Position numbers and translations under genes: made by a program
Origin: Adenophora triphylla var. japonica
Taxonomy: Eukaryota; Streptophyta; Magnoliopsida; Asterales; Campanulaceae
Direction: 5' to 3'
DNA length: 64,000 bases
NCBI GenBank assembly: GCA_022495995.1
Contig: JAFEMH010002572.1
Coordinates: 1 to 64,000 of the forward strand
Shown here: piece by piece, positions 1 to 12,540 of the stretch
Layout of the letters: each line of letters begins with the position of its first letter
Position numbering within the stretch: position 1 is the stretch's first letter
The notes under the pieces: generated by a model
The model's database searches: none
Seen by the model: the letters and a program-made list of their open reading frames with translations, nothing else
What the model was told of the DNA's origin: nothing

Positions 1-285
1 CATGTCTTCCATTGAACACTGTTGCGGAAATTGAGGATGTGAAGAAGAATATGATGGCCTCAGTTTGCCCAAAGTATGATAGCTTGATAAAAATTCGAAT
101 GGATGGAAGAGTTCAGAATTTGGAAAGCATACGAGTGGGATTATTTGAGCGATGGCGTTCACTTTCTGAAGGCTTTGGATGGTAAAGGAGAGGGGAAGCG
201 GGGAGAAGGATCCTCAAGCTGCGAAGGATGATGACATCCTAGAGGAAGGAGTAGCGACAACATCTGCGACGGTAGCCACCCAGTG
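1..285 (+). pseudogene. C-terminal end of a Tat-type extra ORF (left palindrome copy)
   Basis: This stretch mirrors the 3' end of the minus-strand ORF remnant at 12541-14196. It reads as an acidic tail and ends near a stop at about 283. The rest of the gene lies left of the window. In plant Tat-lineage retrotransposons, extra ORFs placed antisense to gag-pol, between integrase and the 3' LTR, are known; the mirrored integrase at 1376-2063 lies in the opposite direction, as expected. No function can be read from this piece alone. Confidence 0.5.
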
Positions 286-1375
286 AAGGAAATCAAAAAA
301 TGGTTCTTTAGATAAAAAACTTTTGGTTTTGAAAATGGGATGTGTCCCAAAAGACAAATTGTAAATATTTTGGGTTTGTAATGTCGATCCATAAGGGGCA
401 AAACAATTTGCGTTTTTATTTTCCAAGTGTTTGAGTTGGTTTCGACACTTTTATGTTTCGTGAGATAAAAAATTTTCGTTTCGCTTGGGTTTTGCTAAAA
501 ACTTTTGCTCAAGCATTTTGGAAAAGGCGCGTGAGAAATAGAAGGTTGACATGTGCTAACCTTTTCGGAAATATTGACAACTTTGCGAGTGGATGTATAA
601 ATCCCTTGCAATTACTTTGATTGACATGTGAATAGTCGATAATCTTTTGTTCTTAGGTGGCATGAATATGCCACAACCATATTGATAAATTCTTAGGGTC
701 AAGAAAAAACTTCATATAATTATGATCGAGTGGAGAAGAGGTGAATTGCGTATATATTCGCAAACGTACATGGGCCCATCACACACCTCAATCAAGGTTG
801 ACATCATGCTCTCCAGGCGAGAATGTTTAAAGCCTTAATGAGGCGAAAAAAAGTAATGGTTCTTTTAAACTTCTTTGAAGGGATTAAGTACCTTTAAAGG
901 AGGGCTGAGATGGCCCAGTCTCAAAGCCTTGAGTTGTTTTTTTACGAGAATTGTATTGAATTGACAACCTCTTGCAAAATAACAAGATAATGAGAGATTT
1001 AGACATCTATTTTGATGTCACATTTTATTTGAAATAAAAGGAAGTAAAAAAGTGCTAGAACTTGGCATAAAAATATTCGTTTTAAACGAGGAAAGTAAGA
1101 TGATAGCGGTCATACACGATTTAAGATGTTAACTTCTTGGAAGGATGTTAACATCTCTACTTTGATAAGGAGTTTATTCAAATGCTTCTATGTTTCCTTG
1201 CAAAAGCAGAAACATGTTAGGGGTGAGGCGTTATCTTAGCTATTCGCATACCTCACGATGCTTAAGAAATTCGTTAATCGTTCAAAAAATAAACAAGGAA
1301 ACGGAAACAAATTGCTTTTATTGAAAATAAAATGGTAAAAAGATACGTACCTTGGTTTTATTTGCATTGTAACGT
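286..1375. other. Non-coding spacer between extra ORF and integrase end
   Basis: AT-rich sequence without a credible ORF. It is mirrored by about 11561-12540 in the right arm, for example the stretch about cytosine-poor plateaus near 560-660 against 12180-12280. It corresponds to the untranslated part of a Tat-type element between the integrase stop and the antisense extra ORF. I see no tRNA, promoter or repeat array in it. Confidence 0.5.
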
Positions 1376-2063
1376 AATTATGTGGAACTTACATAAAATA
1401 GGACTTGAGGTGAATGGCATTCCGGGCAGGGGGAATCCTTGCTCCCTCCGGAGTTGACGGCCAATATGAACCTTTTGCACACGCTTCGGCATCAACTAAG
1501 TATGGCCCTTCCCATTTTAGGGCCATCTTTCCAACAACATTGAGGCTCTGCTTGCGTATTCTGAAACACTTTTCGTAGGACTAGATCACCGACTTGGACA
1601 GACTGCAGTAATCTAACATTTTTGTTGCTTAGGATTTAGCAATCTTTTGTTGATATCTTTGTACTATCTGAGCTTGGCTAAAATCCCTTGGCTCGTCGAT
1701 GATATCTAGATCATAACCTTAAGTTTGGCATCATTACGCTGGGCCGAGGAGTGTCAACATCTTGAATACGCGTGGGACGGCGACTTGTCGGAGATGAGGC
1801 CCCATTGCACCAAATACCCAAGGAGTAAGGGAATTGGCTGTTGCGTTCTTTGGTGTGGTTTTGATGCATGCCCCGAAAGGACAAATGGAAGCTCTGCTAC
1901 TTACATCTTCCTTTCTTTTGATCTAGCATCTTTTTTAGGTTGTTAGGTGATTATTTTGTTACTTGATTACGCACTGGCCATTAGCTTGAGGATGTGCTTG
2001 GTGAGGACCATGTCCATCTTGACTCCCATCTAGTAGCAGAAAATCTAAAGTAGCTGCTTGCTC
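1376..2063 (-). pseudogene. Ty3/gypsy (Tat-like) integrase C-terminal remnant, left copy
   Basis: The minus strand, read across frameshifts, shows the end of a gypsy integrase. Near 2000 are traces of the HPQANGQ-type segment around the third catalytic residue. Then come ELPFVL (about 1880), DLVLRKVFQNT (about 1570-1600) and KWEGPY (about 1500). The last readable block is HLKSY near 1400, just before a stop. These are the classical C-terminal landmarks of plant Tat/Athila-type pol. Several stops and frame changes make it non-functional. Upstream pol domains are missing because a CACTA-type end begins at 2064. The mirror copy is at 10920-11560. Confidence 0.75.
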
Positions 2064-2150
2064 ACTACTAGAAAGCGGCATAATGCAGAGCGGAATTTTA
2101 CCGACGGATAGTTAAGGCAGGTAATACCTGGACGATTCACGCCCATAAAT
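2064..2150 (+). mobile_element. CACTA-type transposon terminus (left)
   Basis: The sequence starts CACTACTAGAAA and is followed by ACCGACGGAT-like subterminal motifs, as at plant CACTA (En/Spm) ends. The reverse complement at 10919 starts with the same 12 bases. Flanking trinucleotides are GCT (left) and AAG (right), so no 3-bp target duplication is seen. The flanks are themselves mirror images. The two ends may therefore be one end duplicated by the palindrome rather than the two ends of one transposon. Confidence 0.7.
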
Positions 2151-4046
2151 GGAGGTATAAATTCAATGGCGTGTACATTTCACCCTAAACCTAATCGCTT
2201 GCCCCCTTCTCTCTCTCCCGTCTTCACATTCTCTCTCGTACATTCGTTGCTCCATTTATCGCCTCCGCCTCCACTTTGCTAGCGCCTTCAATCTCTCCAA
2301 GCCCAGTCCCTAATCTCCATTCTATAATCCCCCAGAATCCCCACGAACCCACTGAGAATTCCCTCACATTTCCCCCAATTTGAGCAACACCCACTTTTCA
2401 ATTTCTCGTCACATGTTCTCCTCCTAATCCAACCCGACGGCAGCGATGACGGTGATGATAGTGGTTAGGAATTCTTGGACCTCATTTCGAAACTCACTCT
2501 TACCTTTGGATTCTTATGATCTTTCCTCCATTCGTCTAGTCGCCGTCTCAGTTCATCGACTGGTACCTCTCTCTCTCTCTCCCTTTATAATCCTTTATGA
2601 ATGTGCTTTAATTAAACCCTAAGAACTAATTTAGGGATTATTATTCAAATCTTTAAGCTATGTCTACTACATTTACTTCTATCGGGTTCGATTGATTTCG
2701 ATTATTATTTTGATTTTGGATTCGATTAGGTTTTTGGTTTTGAAATTTTGATCGTGTCAATTTGTTTTGAATTTAGTTGGGGCATTTGGTGTTGTTCTTT
2801 GTTGAAATTCTTGGAGGACCTGAAGTTCCATTCCACCCAGGAAGACAAGTTCCAGCAATTTCTCTATGTTCTTGCGTTATACGTGTCTAATTATCCGCAA
2901 TTTACACACACCCAGAGTTCACGCACCTTTGTATTTGCATTCATTATAGAGGTTGAAGATTATTTAGAAAACTTTGATTTTAGGAGCTTTTTTTGGATTG
3001 AAGTTACAATTTGTTTTGGATGAGTGGGTTGAAGTCTGCAGTTGAGTAGAAATTAGGAGACATTTGATAAATCTATAGTCTTGGTATAATTCCAAGATAA
3101 AATGTAGAACTTAACTTCTGGGCAATACTATTTGGAAATTGCTTTAGACTTTCAATGCTTGATCATTGAATGAAACCCTGCTGATCGGTCGAGTAAATCA
3201 CTTGCCAGAAATCACCACTTGAAGGCAGACCAAACTTCACTTATTACGGTTTGATAAGTTAACTATTTATTCATTTATTGTGTGTGCATTGATACTCAAC
3301 CAAAGTGCGGTTTCATTTGTGTTATATGTGGCATCCCAAAGTAATGCACACCCCACCAATACATTTTGAGACTTATTTGCCTTATAATATGTTATAATTA
3401 GGCAACGAAGTTGCTTATTTATTTGGTGGGTTTTGCGTTACTTTGAAGTGAAACACATGAATACGGCTTTTGTGTTTGAGTATTGGCTGGCGCTTTCAAT
3501 GCCTATCTCATTGGTGATTAGCATTGAGAACTCTTAAGTCCACATCTATTCTCTTGTATCAAATTTCTAGTATCTTGGACTCCATTCAACTGCCTCTGAC
3601 GAAAGAAATAGTACATCTGAAAAATTGTCATCTTTGTCCATCCCAGTGGTAATTGACTATATAATTAATGTGTCTTGAATTGTATCTTATTTATAAAAAA
3701 GAGAATTCTACACCTTAGGTTCTCAGGGGACTCTCAATTATGTTCATAAACACAAAGGAATAAAATATTTTTAAGAGGAGAATTTGAGTCACACCTTTGT
3801 TTGAGGCTTCATATCTATTTCCTAAATATTTTTATTTTTTTCTTTAAGCAAAAATTCTAGGTCTGGAAGTCCATCGATGGGTTTAATGTTCCTACCATTT
3901 GTGTCGATCTTCCTTGGTTTATCAAATAAAGAGGGGGTTGTCAAGTGGACAATTATGCTTCGGTTGAAGTGGAGGGCGAGAATCACGGTATAAGCACTAA
4001 AGCGAGAAACGACAACATCTAAAAAATCTCCCGGCATCAACAACGG
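2151..4046. other. CACTA interior, non-coding; possible captured 5' gene segment
   Basis: No long ORF matches a known family. Between 2190 and 2560 the plus strand is pyrimidine-rich, like a plant 5' UTR. It has a short coding-like stretch from an ATG at about 2444, a GT at a plausible splice donor near 2561 and a CT microsatellite at about 2566-2585. After that it is AT-rich and intron-like. This could be a captured host gene start, as Pack-type transposons carry, but no protein is recognisable. The stretch 3060-3250 has a clear mirror at about 9890-10040. Confidence 0.3.
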
Positions 4047-6790
4047 GGCCGGCCATTAGGGAGAGCCAAGGTGAGCGCTCGCTCTGGGGCACCGAGAATT
4101 TTGCAGGGCACCAAAAAAATCCATTATATATATTTCTTTCTCCATTGATTGAGATCATATCGATCGGCTCCTCGTCTTCCTCCAAATTGACAATCCTCCT
4201 CCTCCCATTAATTACCAAGGCGACGTCGGAAACTCTCGATTCACACTCAGGACAAAAATCAAAATGAAACACTCCGAGGAATGCAATTCACACTCAGGTA
4301 AGATCCTTCCGAGGCTTCCGGCATTATTCGATACTCTCTACGTCTCTCTCTCCGCCCATCCAAACCCTAGCCCGGCCGCCGCCGTGGCACCTCCGGCTCC
4401 AATCCATTGTCGTACCAACCACAAAAAACCAAAATCGCAGCTTGAAGCTTTGAATTGCGATTGCTCACAATCAGGTGGGTAACTCAAATTTAGGCCTTGT
4501 TGGTTTTGGAATTCCACTTCCCACTTGCAGTCTCAGAGCTGAGTTTGGTTGTGGGGATTCATCGGGCTTGAGTTTGTTGATTGGGGATTCGTCCAAGTGC
4601 TTGGACGCCGGAGTCCAAAATAATTTCTTCCAAAATCCCGAGGTTCTTTTCGATTTCATACTTGATAACTTTATAATTTTTAATTTTTTAAAGATATGAG
4701 TTCTAGAATTAGGGAAACAAGATTACGGATGTAGAAAACGTAAAAAGCAAAAAGAAATTGAAGTTTTCAATCAATCACAAAGGGAGCCCTTGATAAATTT
4801 ATGATAAAAAATTCCATATTTCTCTTACGAAAATAAAAAGCGAGAATATTGACAGTATTGATATTGCTAATGTTAATCTTAATGTTAATGTGTAATGATG
4901 ATTTTGATGCTAAATGTTGTTGATGATGATTTTGATGTTAATGATGATCTTGATGTTAATGATAATTTATGGATGTCGGGCGGCCATTAGGGAGAGCAAG
5001 GTGACGCTCGCTCGGGAGCAACGAGAATTTTGAGGGGCACCAAAAAAAAAAATCCGCCTCATTATATATGTTTTCTTTCTCCATTGATTGAGTCAATCGA
5101 TCGAGAGCTCTCGATCTTCCTCAATCGACAATCCTCCTCCTCCATTGAAATTAAAGTGATCGGCTCTCCAATTCACCCTCCAGGACCAAAATCAAAATGA
5201 AACACTCCAGAATACAATTCACCCTCCGGTAAAGATCCTTCCCGAGGCTTCCAGGCTGTTGTTCGATACTCTCTGCCAATCTCTCTCCCGCCATCAAACC
5301 CACTAGCCCGGCACTTAGCCGCCGGCTGGCACCTCCGGCTCTCAAACAAATCCATTGTCGTACCCAACCACAAAAACCAAAATCGCAGCTTGAAGCTTTG
5401 AATTACATTTGCACAATCAGGTGGAGTAACTCAAATTTAGGCCTTGTTGGTTTAATTCCACCCCTCCCACTTGCGGTCCAAGAGCGGTTTGTAGTTATTG
5501 GGGATTCGTCGGAAGCCGGTTTGTTGATTGGGGATTCGTCGAAGAATGCTTGGGACAGTCCAAAATATGTTTTCTTCCAAAATCCCGAGGTTCTTTCGTT
5601 TCATACTTGATACTTTACTAATTTTAATTTTTAAGATATGAGTTCTCAGAATTAGGAAACAAGATTCCCGGATGTGAAAAAGCGTAAAAAGCAAAAAGAA
5701 TTGGAAGTTTTCAATCAATCACGAAAGGAGCCCTTGATAAATTTATTATAAAAAAATTCACATATTTCTTACGAAAAATAAAAAACGAGAATATTGATAT
5801 TGATATTGCTAATGTTAATGTTAATGTTAATGTTAATGTTAATGATGATTTTGATGCTAATGTTGTTGATGATGATTTTGATGTTAATGTTAATGATGAT
5901 CTTGATGTTAATGATAATTTGGATGTCGGGCCGGCCATTAGGGAGAGCAAGGTGAGCGCTCGCTCGGGTTAACTTGAGAATTTTGAGGGCACCAAAAAAA
6001 AATCCCATTATATATATTTCTTTCTCCATTGATCCCGAAGTCAATCGATCGGCTCCCTCGTCTTCCTCAATGTGACAATCCTCCTCCTCCATTAATTAAA
6101 GGCTGATCGGCTCTCCAATTCACCCTCCAGGACCAAAAGCAAAATGAAACAACTCCGAATGCAATTCACCCTCAGGCCCAGAGATCACCTTCCGAGGGCT
6201 TCCGGTGTTGTTCGATACTCTCTGTCTCTCTCACTTCCGCCATCAAACCCTACAGCCCCGGCGGCGGCACCCGCGCGGCACCTCTGGCTCCCAATCCATT
6301 TGTCGTACCAACCACAAAAACCAAAATCGCGGCTTGAAGCTTTGAAGATTACGGTGCACAATCGGTCAATTGGGTAACTCGGAAATTTAGGCCTTGTTGG
6401 TTTGAATTCCACCTCCCACTTGCGGTCAGAAGCCGAGTTTGGGATTATTGGGGATTAAACGTCGGAAGCGGTTTGTTGATTGGGGATTCGTCAGAGTGCT
6501 TGGGACGGAGTCCAAAATAACATTTCTTCCAAAATCCCGAGTTCTTTACGTTTCATACTTTGATACTTTATAATTTTTAATTTTTTAAGATATGAGTTCT
6601 AGAATTAGGAAACAAGATTCCGGATGTGAGAAAAGCAGTAAAAAGCAAAAAAGAATTGAAGTTTTCAATCAATCACAAAGGAGCCCTTGATAAATTTATG
6701 ATAAAAAATTCCACATATTTCTTACGAAAATAAAAAAGCGAATATTGATATTGATATTTGCTAATGTTAATGTTAATGTTAATGTTAATG
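4047..6790 (+). repeat. Three direct tandem copies of a ~0.95-kb unit
   Basis: Units begin at about 4047, 4980 and 5931 with a GGCCGGCCATTAGGG-type start. They continue with an ATATATATTTCTTTCTCC promoter-like stretch, a short ATGAAACACTCC-type ORF start, a GCCTTGTTGGTTT segment and a TTAATG hexanucleotide array. The GGGCCGGCC start followed by a GGGGCACC stretch resembles the 5' end of plant hAT (ZMYM-like) transposons. No transposase follows. The copies differ by many small indels. Three reversed copies follow at about 6796-9190. Confidence 0.65.
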
Positions 6791-6800
6791 CGTAGTCATC
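6790..6800. other. Palindrome hinge
   Basis: Left of this point the plus strand reads GTTAATG repeats; right of it, after a few unmatched bases, come the complementary ATCATCATTAACATTAAC-type repeats and then the reversed AATATCAATATC block. This marks the switch between strands. A short asymmetric loop of some tens of bases remains. Such a tip fits either a hairpin-mediated inverted duplication or a read or assembly fold-back. Confidence 0.7.
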
Positions 6801-9190
6801 ATCAACAACATTAGCATCCAAAATCATCATTAACATTAACATTAACATTAACATTAGCTTAATATCAATATCAATATTTACGTTTTTTTCGGAAAAGAAA
6901 TATGTGAATTTTATATAATTTATCTAGAATCCCAATGTGATGATTGAAAACTTCAATTCTTTGCTTTTTAAGTTTTTCACATCCCGATGAATCTTGTTTC
7001 CTAATTCTAGAACTCATATCTTAAAAGATTAAGATTATAAAGTATCGAAGTATGAAAACGAAAGACGATTTGGGATTTTGGAAAAGTATTTTGGTCACAG
7101 AAATTGACGAGGCTTTAATCCCGACATCTGTACATAGCTGCTCGGCAGGCTCCCAGACAGCGCAATCTCGATTTGAGCTGCGAGGTGAGTCAAGCTAGCA
7201 GGCTTGGAAAGAGTTCTGATTGTGCACGTAGTAATTCAAAGCTTCAAGCTGCACCTTGGTTTTTGTGCGTTTAATGGACAATAGTTGGAGGCTTCGAAAC
7301 AGCGGCGGCGAGTAAACTTTGATGGCGTGGAGAGTATCGGCGGCTGAATCTGGAAGCTGAAGGGCAGGGTGAATTGCGTACGAAAGTGTTTCATTTTGCT
7401 CGGTCGTGAAGGCCGTGTGACAGTATGGAGGAGGAAGGAGACAATGAAAGAAGAACGAAGGAAGCCAATCGATTGACTCAGATCAATGGAGAAAGAAATA
7501 TATATAATGGATTTTTTTTGGTGCCCCTCAAGCTGTGTTATGGCAGCCTTCACGCTTGCTCGGCATTTAAGCCGGCCACGACATCAAATTATCCCATTAT
7601 CACATCCCAGATCATGTGCTATTAGCGTCATTATCATCAATAATCATCATCAGCTAACATTAGCATCAAAATCATTAATTAACATCATTACGACATTAAC
7701 ATTAACATTAACTGCATTAGCGTATCAATATCAACTATTTGTTTTTAATTTTTCCGAAGAAATATGTGAATTTTTATCATAAATTTGTCGAAGGAGCAAG
7801 CTCCCTTTGTGATTGATTGAAAACTTCAATTCTTTGTGCTTTGCGTTTTTCACATCCGGGGAATACTTGTTTCTAATTCATAATAGAACTCCATATCTTA
7901 AAGTAAAAACCTGAAGTATCAAAGTAATGAAAACGAAAGAAGACACCTTTGAGAAGAAGTAACTTTTTGATCTCCAAGCGCTGACGAATCACCGATTGTG
8001 ACAAAGCAAGCTGCTACTTCGCTGCACAACCTTGGCTGCTCTTGAGCCCAGGCTGCAATGGAAGGTGGGCCAGCCGACCAAACTAAGCGATTGTACCTTT
8101 TGTATTCAGAAGCTTCAGCCATTACAGATTTTTAATGTTAATGTGGAACGGAAGCGAATGCACGGCATCTGGCGGCCCGAGTAGGCTAGGCGTTGGAAGA
8201 ATTATCAACAACTTTGCTGGAAGGTGGAATAAAAAATATTTCATTTGCTGCTGATGTCGGTGAGGTGAATGGAAGCCCGTCGACAATTAATTGAGAGGAG
8301 GAAAATTGTCGATGAGAAGGCAGAAGAGCGATCGATTGATGTCATTCTGGAGAAAGAAATATATATAATGGATTTTGGTGCCACAAACTGTTAACTGGCG
8401 GCTCAGCGGCACGACATCAAATTATCATTAACATCAGGTGATCATGTAACGCTCAATAACACATCAAAATCATCATCAGCAACATTAGCATCCAAAAAAT
8501 CATCATGCTGATAACTGTCTTATTAACATTAACGATTAACAAATATCAATATCAATATTCTGTTTTTATTTTTTGAAGAAAAAAATGAAATATGTGGTTT
8601 ATCATAAACTATCAGAAATACTCCACGTGATTGATTGGAAAACTTCAATTCTTTGTGCTGCGTTTTCACATCGGAATTCTTGACCACCGAAGCTCGAACT
8701 CCTTATCTTAAAAGTAAAGGTATCAAAAGTATCAAGTATGTACAGAACTAACTTTGGAGACATCGCTTTCCCTCAAGCAATAACCCATCAACAGCATTAG
8801 CTGATTATCCCGATAATAGCGCTCTATCTTCGAAAGCAACTGGCTCGTGAGTACTTCATTTGATTATTGGCTTTCCGATGAGCGTAATGTGGCGTCTTAT
8901 TGAAAATATGTAACCTCTCTGGCCTGGCAAAAGTTCGACTTTGCAGTATCTGATGCTATTGAAGCCTGGAAAAATCTTACTGCGAGAAGGCTCGATGCGG
9001 GTGTTTCGACCCTTTAATGGGAGGAGTGTCGGCAGTAAGCTTCGGCAATATGGAGGAAGGAAAGAGATGTGCTCGATTGAAGAACACTCGATAATCGAAT
9101 GGAAGAAAAATATATATAATGGATTTTTTGGTGCCCACTCAAATGCACGTGCCTGGCGGCTCTGCCACAATGGCCGGCTGGCTATCTGTA
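6796..9190 (-). repeat. Reversed tandem units (right palindrome arm)
   Basis: Three inverted copies of the unit at 4047-6790. Landmarks in reverse are the GAGAAAGAAATATATATAATGG stretches (split here by unit at about 7490, 8350 and 9100) and GCCGGCC-like unit ends near 7571, 8395 and 9165. Units are about 0.77-0.82 kb, shorter than in the left arm, and more scrambled by small indels. Open frames here have no recognisable product. Confidence 0.65.
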
Positions 9191-10919
9191 CAAATCTTTC
9201 GAAATGTTCTGATGCAGGTGCTTAGTTTGCGCTGCGCCCTCCGCTCAGCCCGAGCACTCAGTGTCCACCTGACCAACCCCTCTCTGTGATAACCAGGAAG
9301 ATCGGCTTTAATGTGGGAAACATTGTCATCATCGATGGATAGAACCTAAATTTTTGTAAAAAAATAAAAATATTTGGGAGAATATAGGAATGTAGACACA
9401 AGCTGACTTTCACTTTCTCTAAATATTTTATTCCTTTAATGTGTATGAACATGGTGGAAGTCTAGAACCCTGGGTGCAGAATTGCTCTTTTATAAATGAA
9501 TGCAATTCAGACATTCAATTACCATGATCAGTACACTGAGATGGACAAAGATGACACAATTTTCCAGGCATGCTACCTTTCTTCGGCAGCGATGTCGTAC
9601 AAAGGTCATTGATAAGCGTACAGAACATAGATGGGCCTTCAAGTTCTCAATGCCAATCACTCCAAAGTGGCGACAAGCATTGTCTTGCGCGTCAATACAA
9701 ACATGCAATACATATTCATGTTCACTTCAAAAGTAGCGCAAACCCGAATAAATAAGGTATTGCCTAAATAATATTATGAAGGCAATAGATCAAAATGCTC
9801 GACCCAGTGGAGATATGGATGCTGGATGCCCACGCCTCAACACAAATGAAAACTTAGCGCACTGATTGAGTATCAATGCACACACAATTAAGGACCTCAA
9901 GCCGTAATAAATGTGCACCGGTACGTGAGATTAGTATAGTTACGGCTGAAGAAAGGGTTTCATTCAATGATCAAGCATTGAAGTGCAAAGCGTGCCCTAA
10001 TAGTATTGCCCGAGATATGGGTGTCACATTTTATCTTAATTCTACTGACGTTTTTCTGATTTATCAAATGTCTGCTGACGGTTTCTACTCAACGGACAAC
10101 CCATCATCAAAACAAATTGTAACTAATCCAAAAAAGCTCCTAAAATCAAAGTTTTGGGCTAATCGCTCGCGGTTCAAATCATGCGTGCGGTGTGTGCACA
10201 GGTAAATTCGTGATTGATAAGAGGCAGGAGATAGCACAGAACATAGAAAGAACTAATTGAGCTGTGAACCTCTGCAGGTGCAAGGTCCTCATTCAACGAC
10301 ATGCGACAGCTAAATTCCAAGACAAATTGACACGATCAAAACCTGAAAACCAAAACTAAAGCAGGATCAAATGTGAAAATAATAATCGAAATCAATTCCT
10401 TAGATAAGTAAATGAGTAGATAGTAAAGACGACGATTAATAATCTCACTAAATGAGACGGGTTTAATTAAAGCACATTCATAAGATTAACAAAGGGAAGG
10501 AAGATACGAGCGATGAGAGAACGGCGATGACGAATGGAGCAAGATACGTAGAACGAAAGAAGGAAGTAAACAGACTAACCACTATCATCAGTCATCGTTG
10601 CAGATAAATTTGATTAGATAACAGAAAATGAGGTAGTGCCGTTGAGTTTAAATGTGAGAGGTAGGAGTTTGGGAAGTAAAATCAGCAGGAGATCGCCAAA
10701 TGTGGGCTGAAGAGATTGAAAGCCATGGCGTTAAGTGGGCCGAATGGGTAGATGAGAGAATGTGAAGCGAGGAAGAGAGAAAGCGGCGTGAGGCATAGGG
10801 TGAATTGGCTGACAACCATTGAGATTTATGCCTCCATTCTGGCGAATACGTCGGCAGTAGTGATACCTTTAATATCCGTCGGTAAAGTCCGTCGATAATA
10901 TGACCGGTTTCTAGTAGTG
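9190..10919 (-). mobile_element. CACTA interior and right terminus (mirror of 2064-4046)
   Basis: This is the reverse of the left CACTA interior. It ends TTTCTAGTAGTG at 10919, with ACCGACGG-type motifs just inside. Matching blocks include the stretch near 9957-10040 and the region near 10430-10620 that mirrors the 5'-UTR-like segment. No coding sequence is recognised; short frames near 9500-9755 and 9876-10205 have no family features. Confidence 0.6.
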
Positions 10920-11560
10920 AAGCAAGAAAGGCAGCAGATTTTCTCGCTAGATGGGGAGTCAAGATGGTGGACATCTCACGATGCATCCCGATGCTAATGG
11001 CGGCAACCATCCCAAAATAATCACCCGGCCATACCTAAAAGATGCTGCCAGATGCTGAAGAGCTCCATTTGTCCTTTGAATCAAACTTCACGCAGAGCGA
11101 GCCGGCTTACTCTGGTATTTGGTGCGAAGCAGTCATCACGAGAAGTCGTGATCCTCTTGCCGGTAGATGTCTGACACTGGCGGAATGATGCCAACCTGGG
11201 GTATGATCTGGTCTGTCATTGACAAACTAAAAGATGTTAACCAAGTAATAGTATATCTCAACAGATTGACCCCAAATCCTACGGCAAATGTTGGAACCAC
11301 AGGAAGTTCCAGAGTCCGTCGATCTGAATGCTGCGAAGAGGTGTTGAGGGACCTGCAGAGCCCAATCTTTGGAAGATGGTCCAGTGGGAAGGGCCATACT
11401 GGATCGATGCGAGCGGAAGTAAGGTTCATATTGAACGTCGATATCTATTGCGGAGGGAATTCCCGGTAGCACGTGCCTCGGAATCTGACATGCAAATTCC
11501 AATGAGCTGCATGCAAAATAAGAACCGAGGTGCGATCTTACCATTTTTATTTTCAGTAAA
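10920..11560 (+). pseudogene. Ty3/gypsy (Tat-like) integrase C-terminal remnant, right copy
   Basis: Mirror of 1376-2063, now on the plus strand and more decayed. Recognisable pieces are MGSQDG-like and PQANG-like remains near 10950-11000, ELHLSF near 11070, and a clear QWEGPYWID block near 11380-11410 followed by KVHI. The core catalytic region is absent: the piece begins directly at the CACTA-type end. In a normal CACTA insertion the upstream half of integrase would lie on the other side; here the same half appears on both sides. Confidence 0.7.
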
Positions 11561-12540
11561 GTACCATTTCCATTTTGTTCACGAGCGATCTTGCGGCAAG
11601 CATCGGAGAAGGGCGTTAGCTAGAGACGCCCTAACCCCGCTAACATGTTTACGTGCAAGCAAAAGACTCCTTAACAAGTAGAGATGTTAAACATCCTTCA
11701 GAGAGTTAACATCTTAAATCAGGCATATGACAGCTTTTCTTACTTTACTACATTTAAAACGCAATTATTTTATGAAGTTCTAACGCACTTTTTACTTCAT
11801 TTTTCATCAAATAAAAATGTGAACATATGAAGAAATAGTATGTCGGAAATCTCTCATCTTGTTATTTTGCAAGAGGTTGTCAGGAGATTGATCCAATTCT
11901 CAGTAAAAACAACCGTTTGAGCCTGGCACATCTCACCTCCTTCAAAGGATTGCTTAATCCCTTGAAAGCTAAAAGAAAGTGACTTTTTTAGATCGTCTCA
12001 TTAAAAGGTTTAAACACCTCGCACTGGAGAGATCATGATGTCAGCCTTGATTGAGGGTGATGTGGTGAGCCCATATCGTTTAATATGTATCGAATTACCC
12101 GTCTCCACTCGATTCAATGATGTTTTGACCACAATTTATCAACTGTAATGGTCGTGGCATATTCATGCCCGCCTAAGAACAAAAGATTATTGACATTCAC
12201 ATGTCAATCAAAGTAATTGCGAGGATTTATACATCCACTCGCAAGTTGTCAATATCTCCGAAAGGTTAGCATGTCAACCTTCTATTTTCATTTTCCAAAA
12301 TGCTTGAGCAAAAGTTTTTAGCAAAAGCCAATAACGAAAATTTTTATCCTACGAGAAACATAAAAAGTGTTGAACCAACTGACAACACTTGGAAAATAAA
12401 ACGCAAGAATTGTTTTGTGCCCTTATGATAAGACCGATTACAAGCCCAAAATATTTAAATACTTGTCTTTGGGACACGGCCCATTATTCAAACCAAAGTT
12501 TTTACCTAAAGAACCATTTTTGATTTTCCTTGCAGGAGGT
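11561..12540. other. Non-coding Tat spacer, right copy
   Basis: Mirror of 286-1375. AT-rich, no credible ORF. It separates the integrase end from the antisense extra ORF, as in Tat elements that carry such ORFs. No promoter, tRNA or repeat array is apparent. Confidence 0.5.

Noticed and set aside
8856..10205. Several ORFs of about 60-110 residues in the right palindrome arm
   Set aside because: No motif, no conservation of frame with the mirror arm, typical of chance frames.
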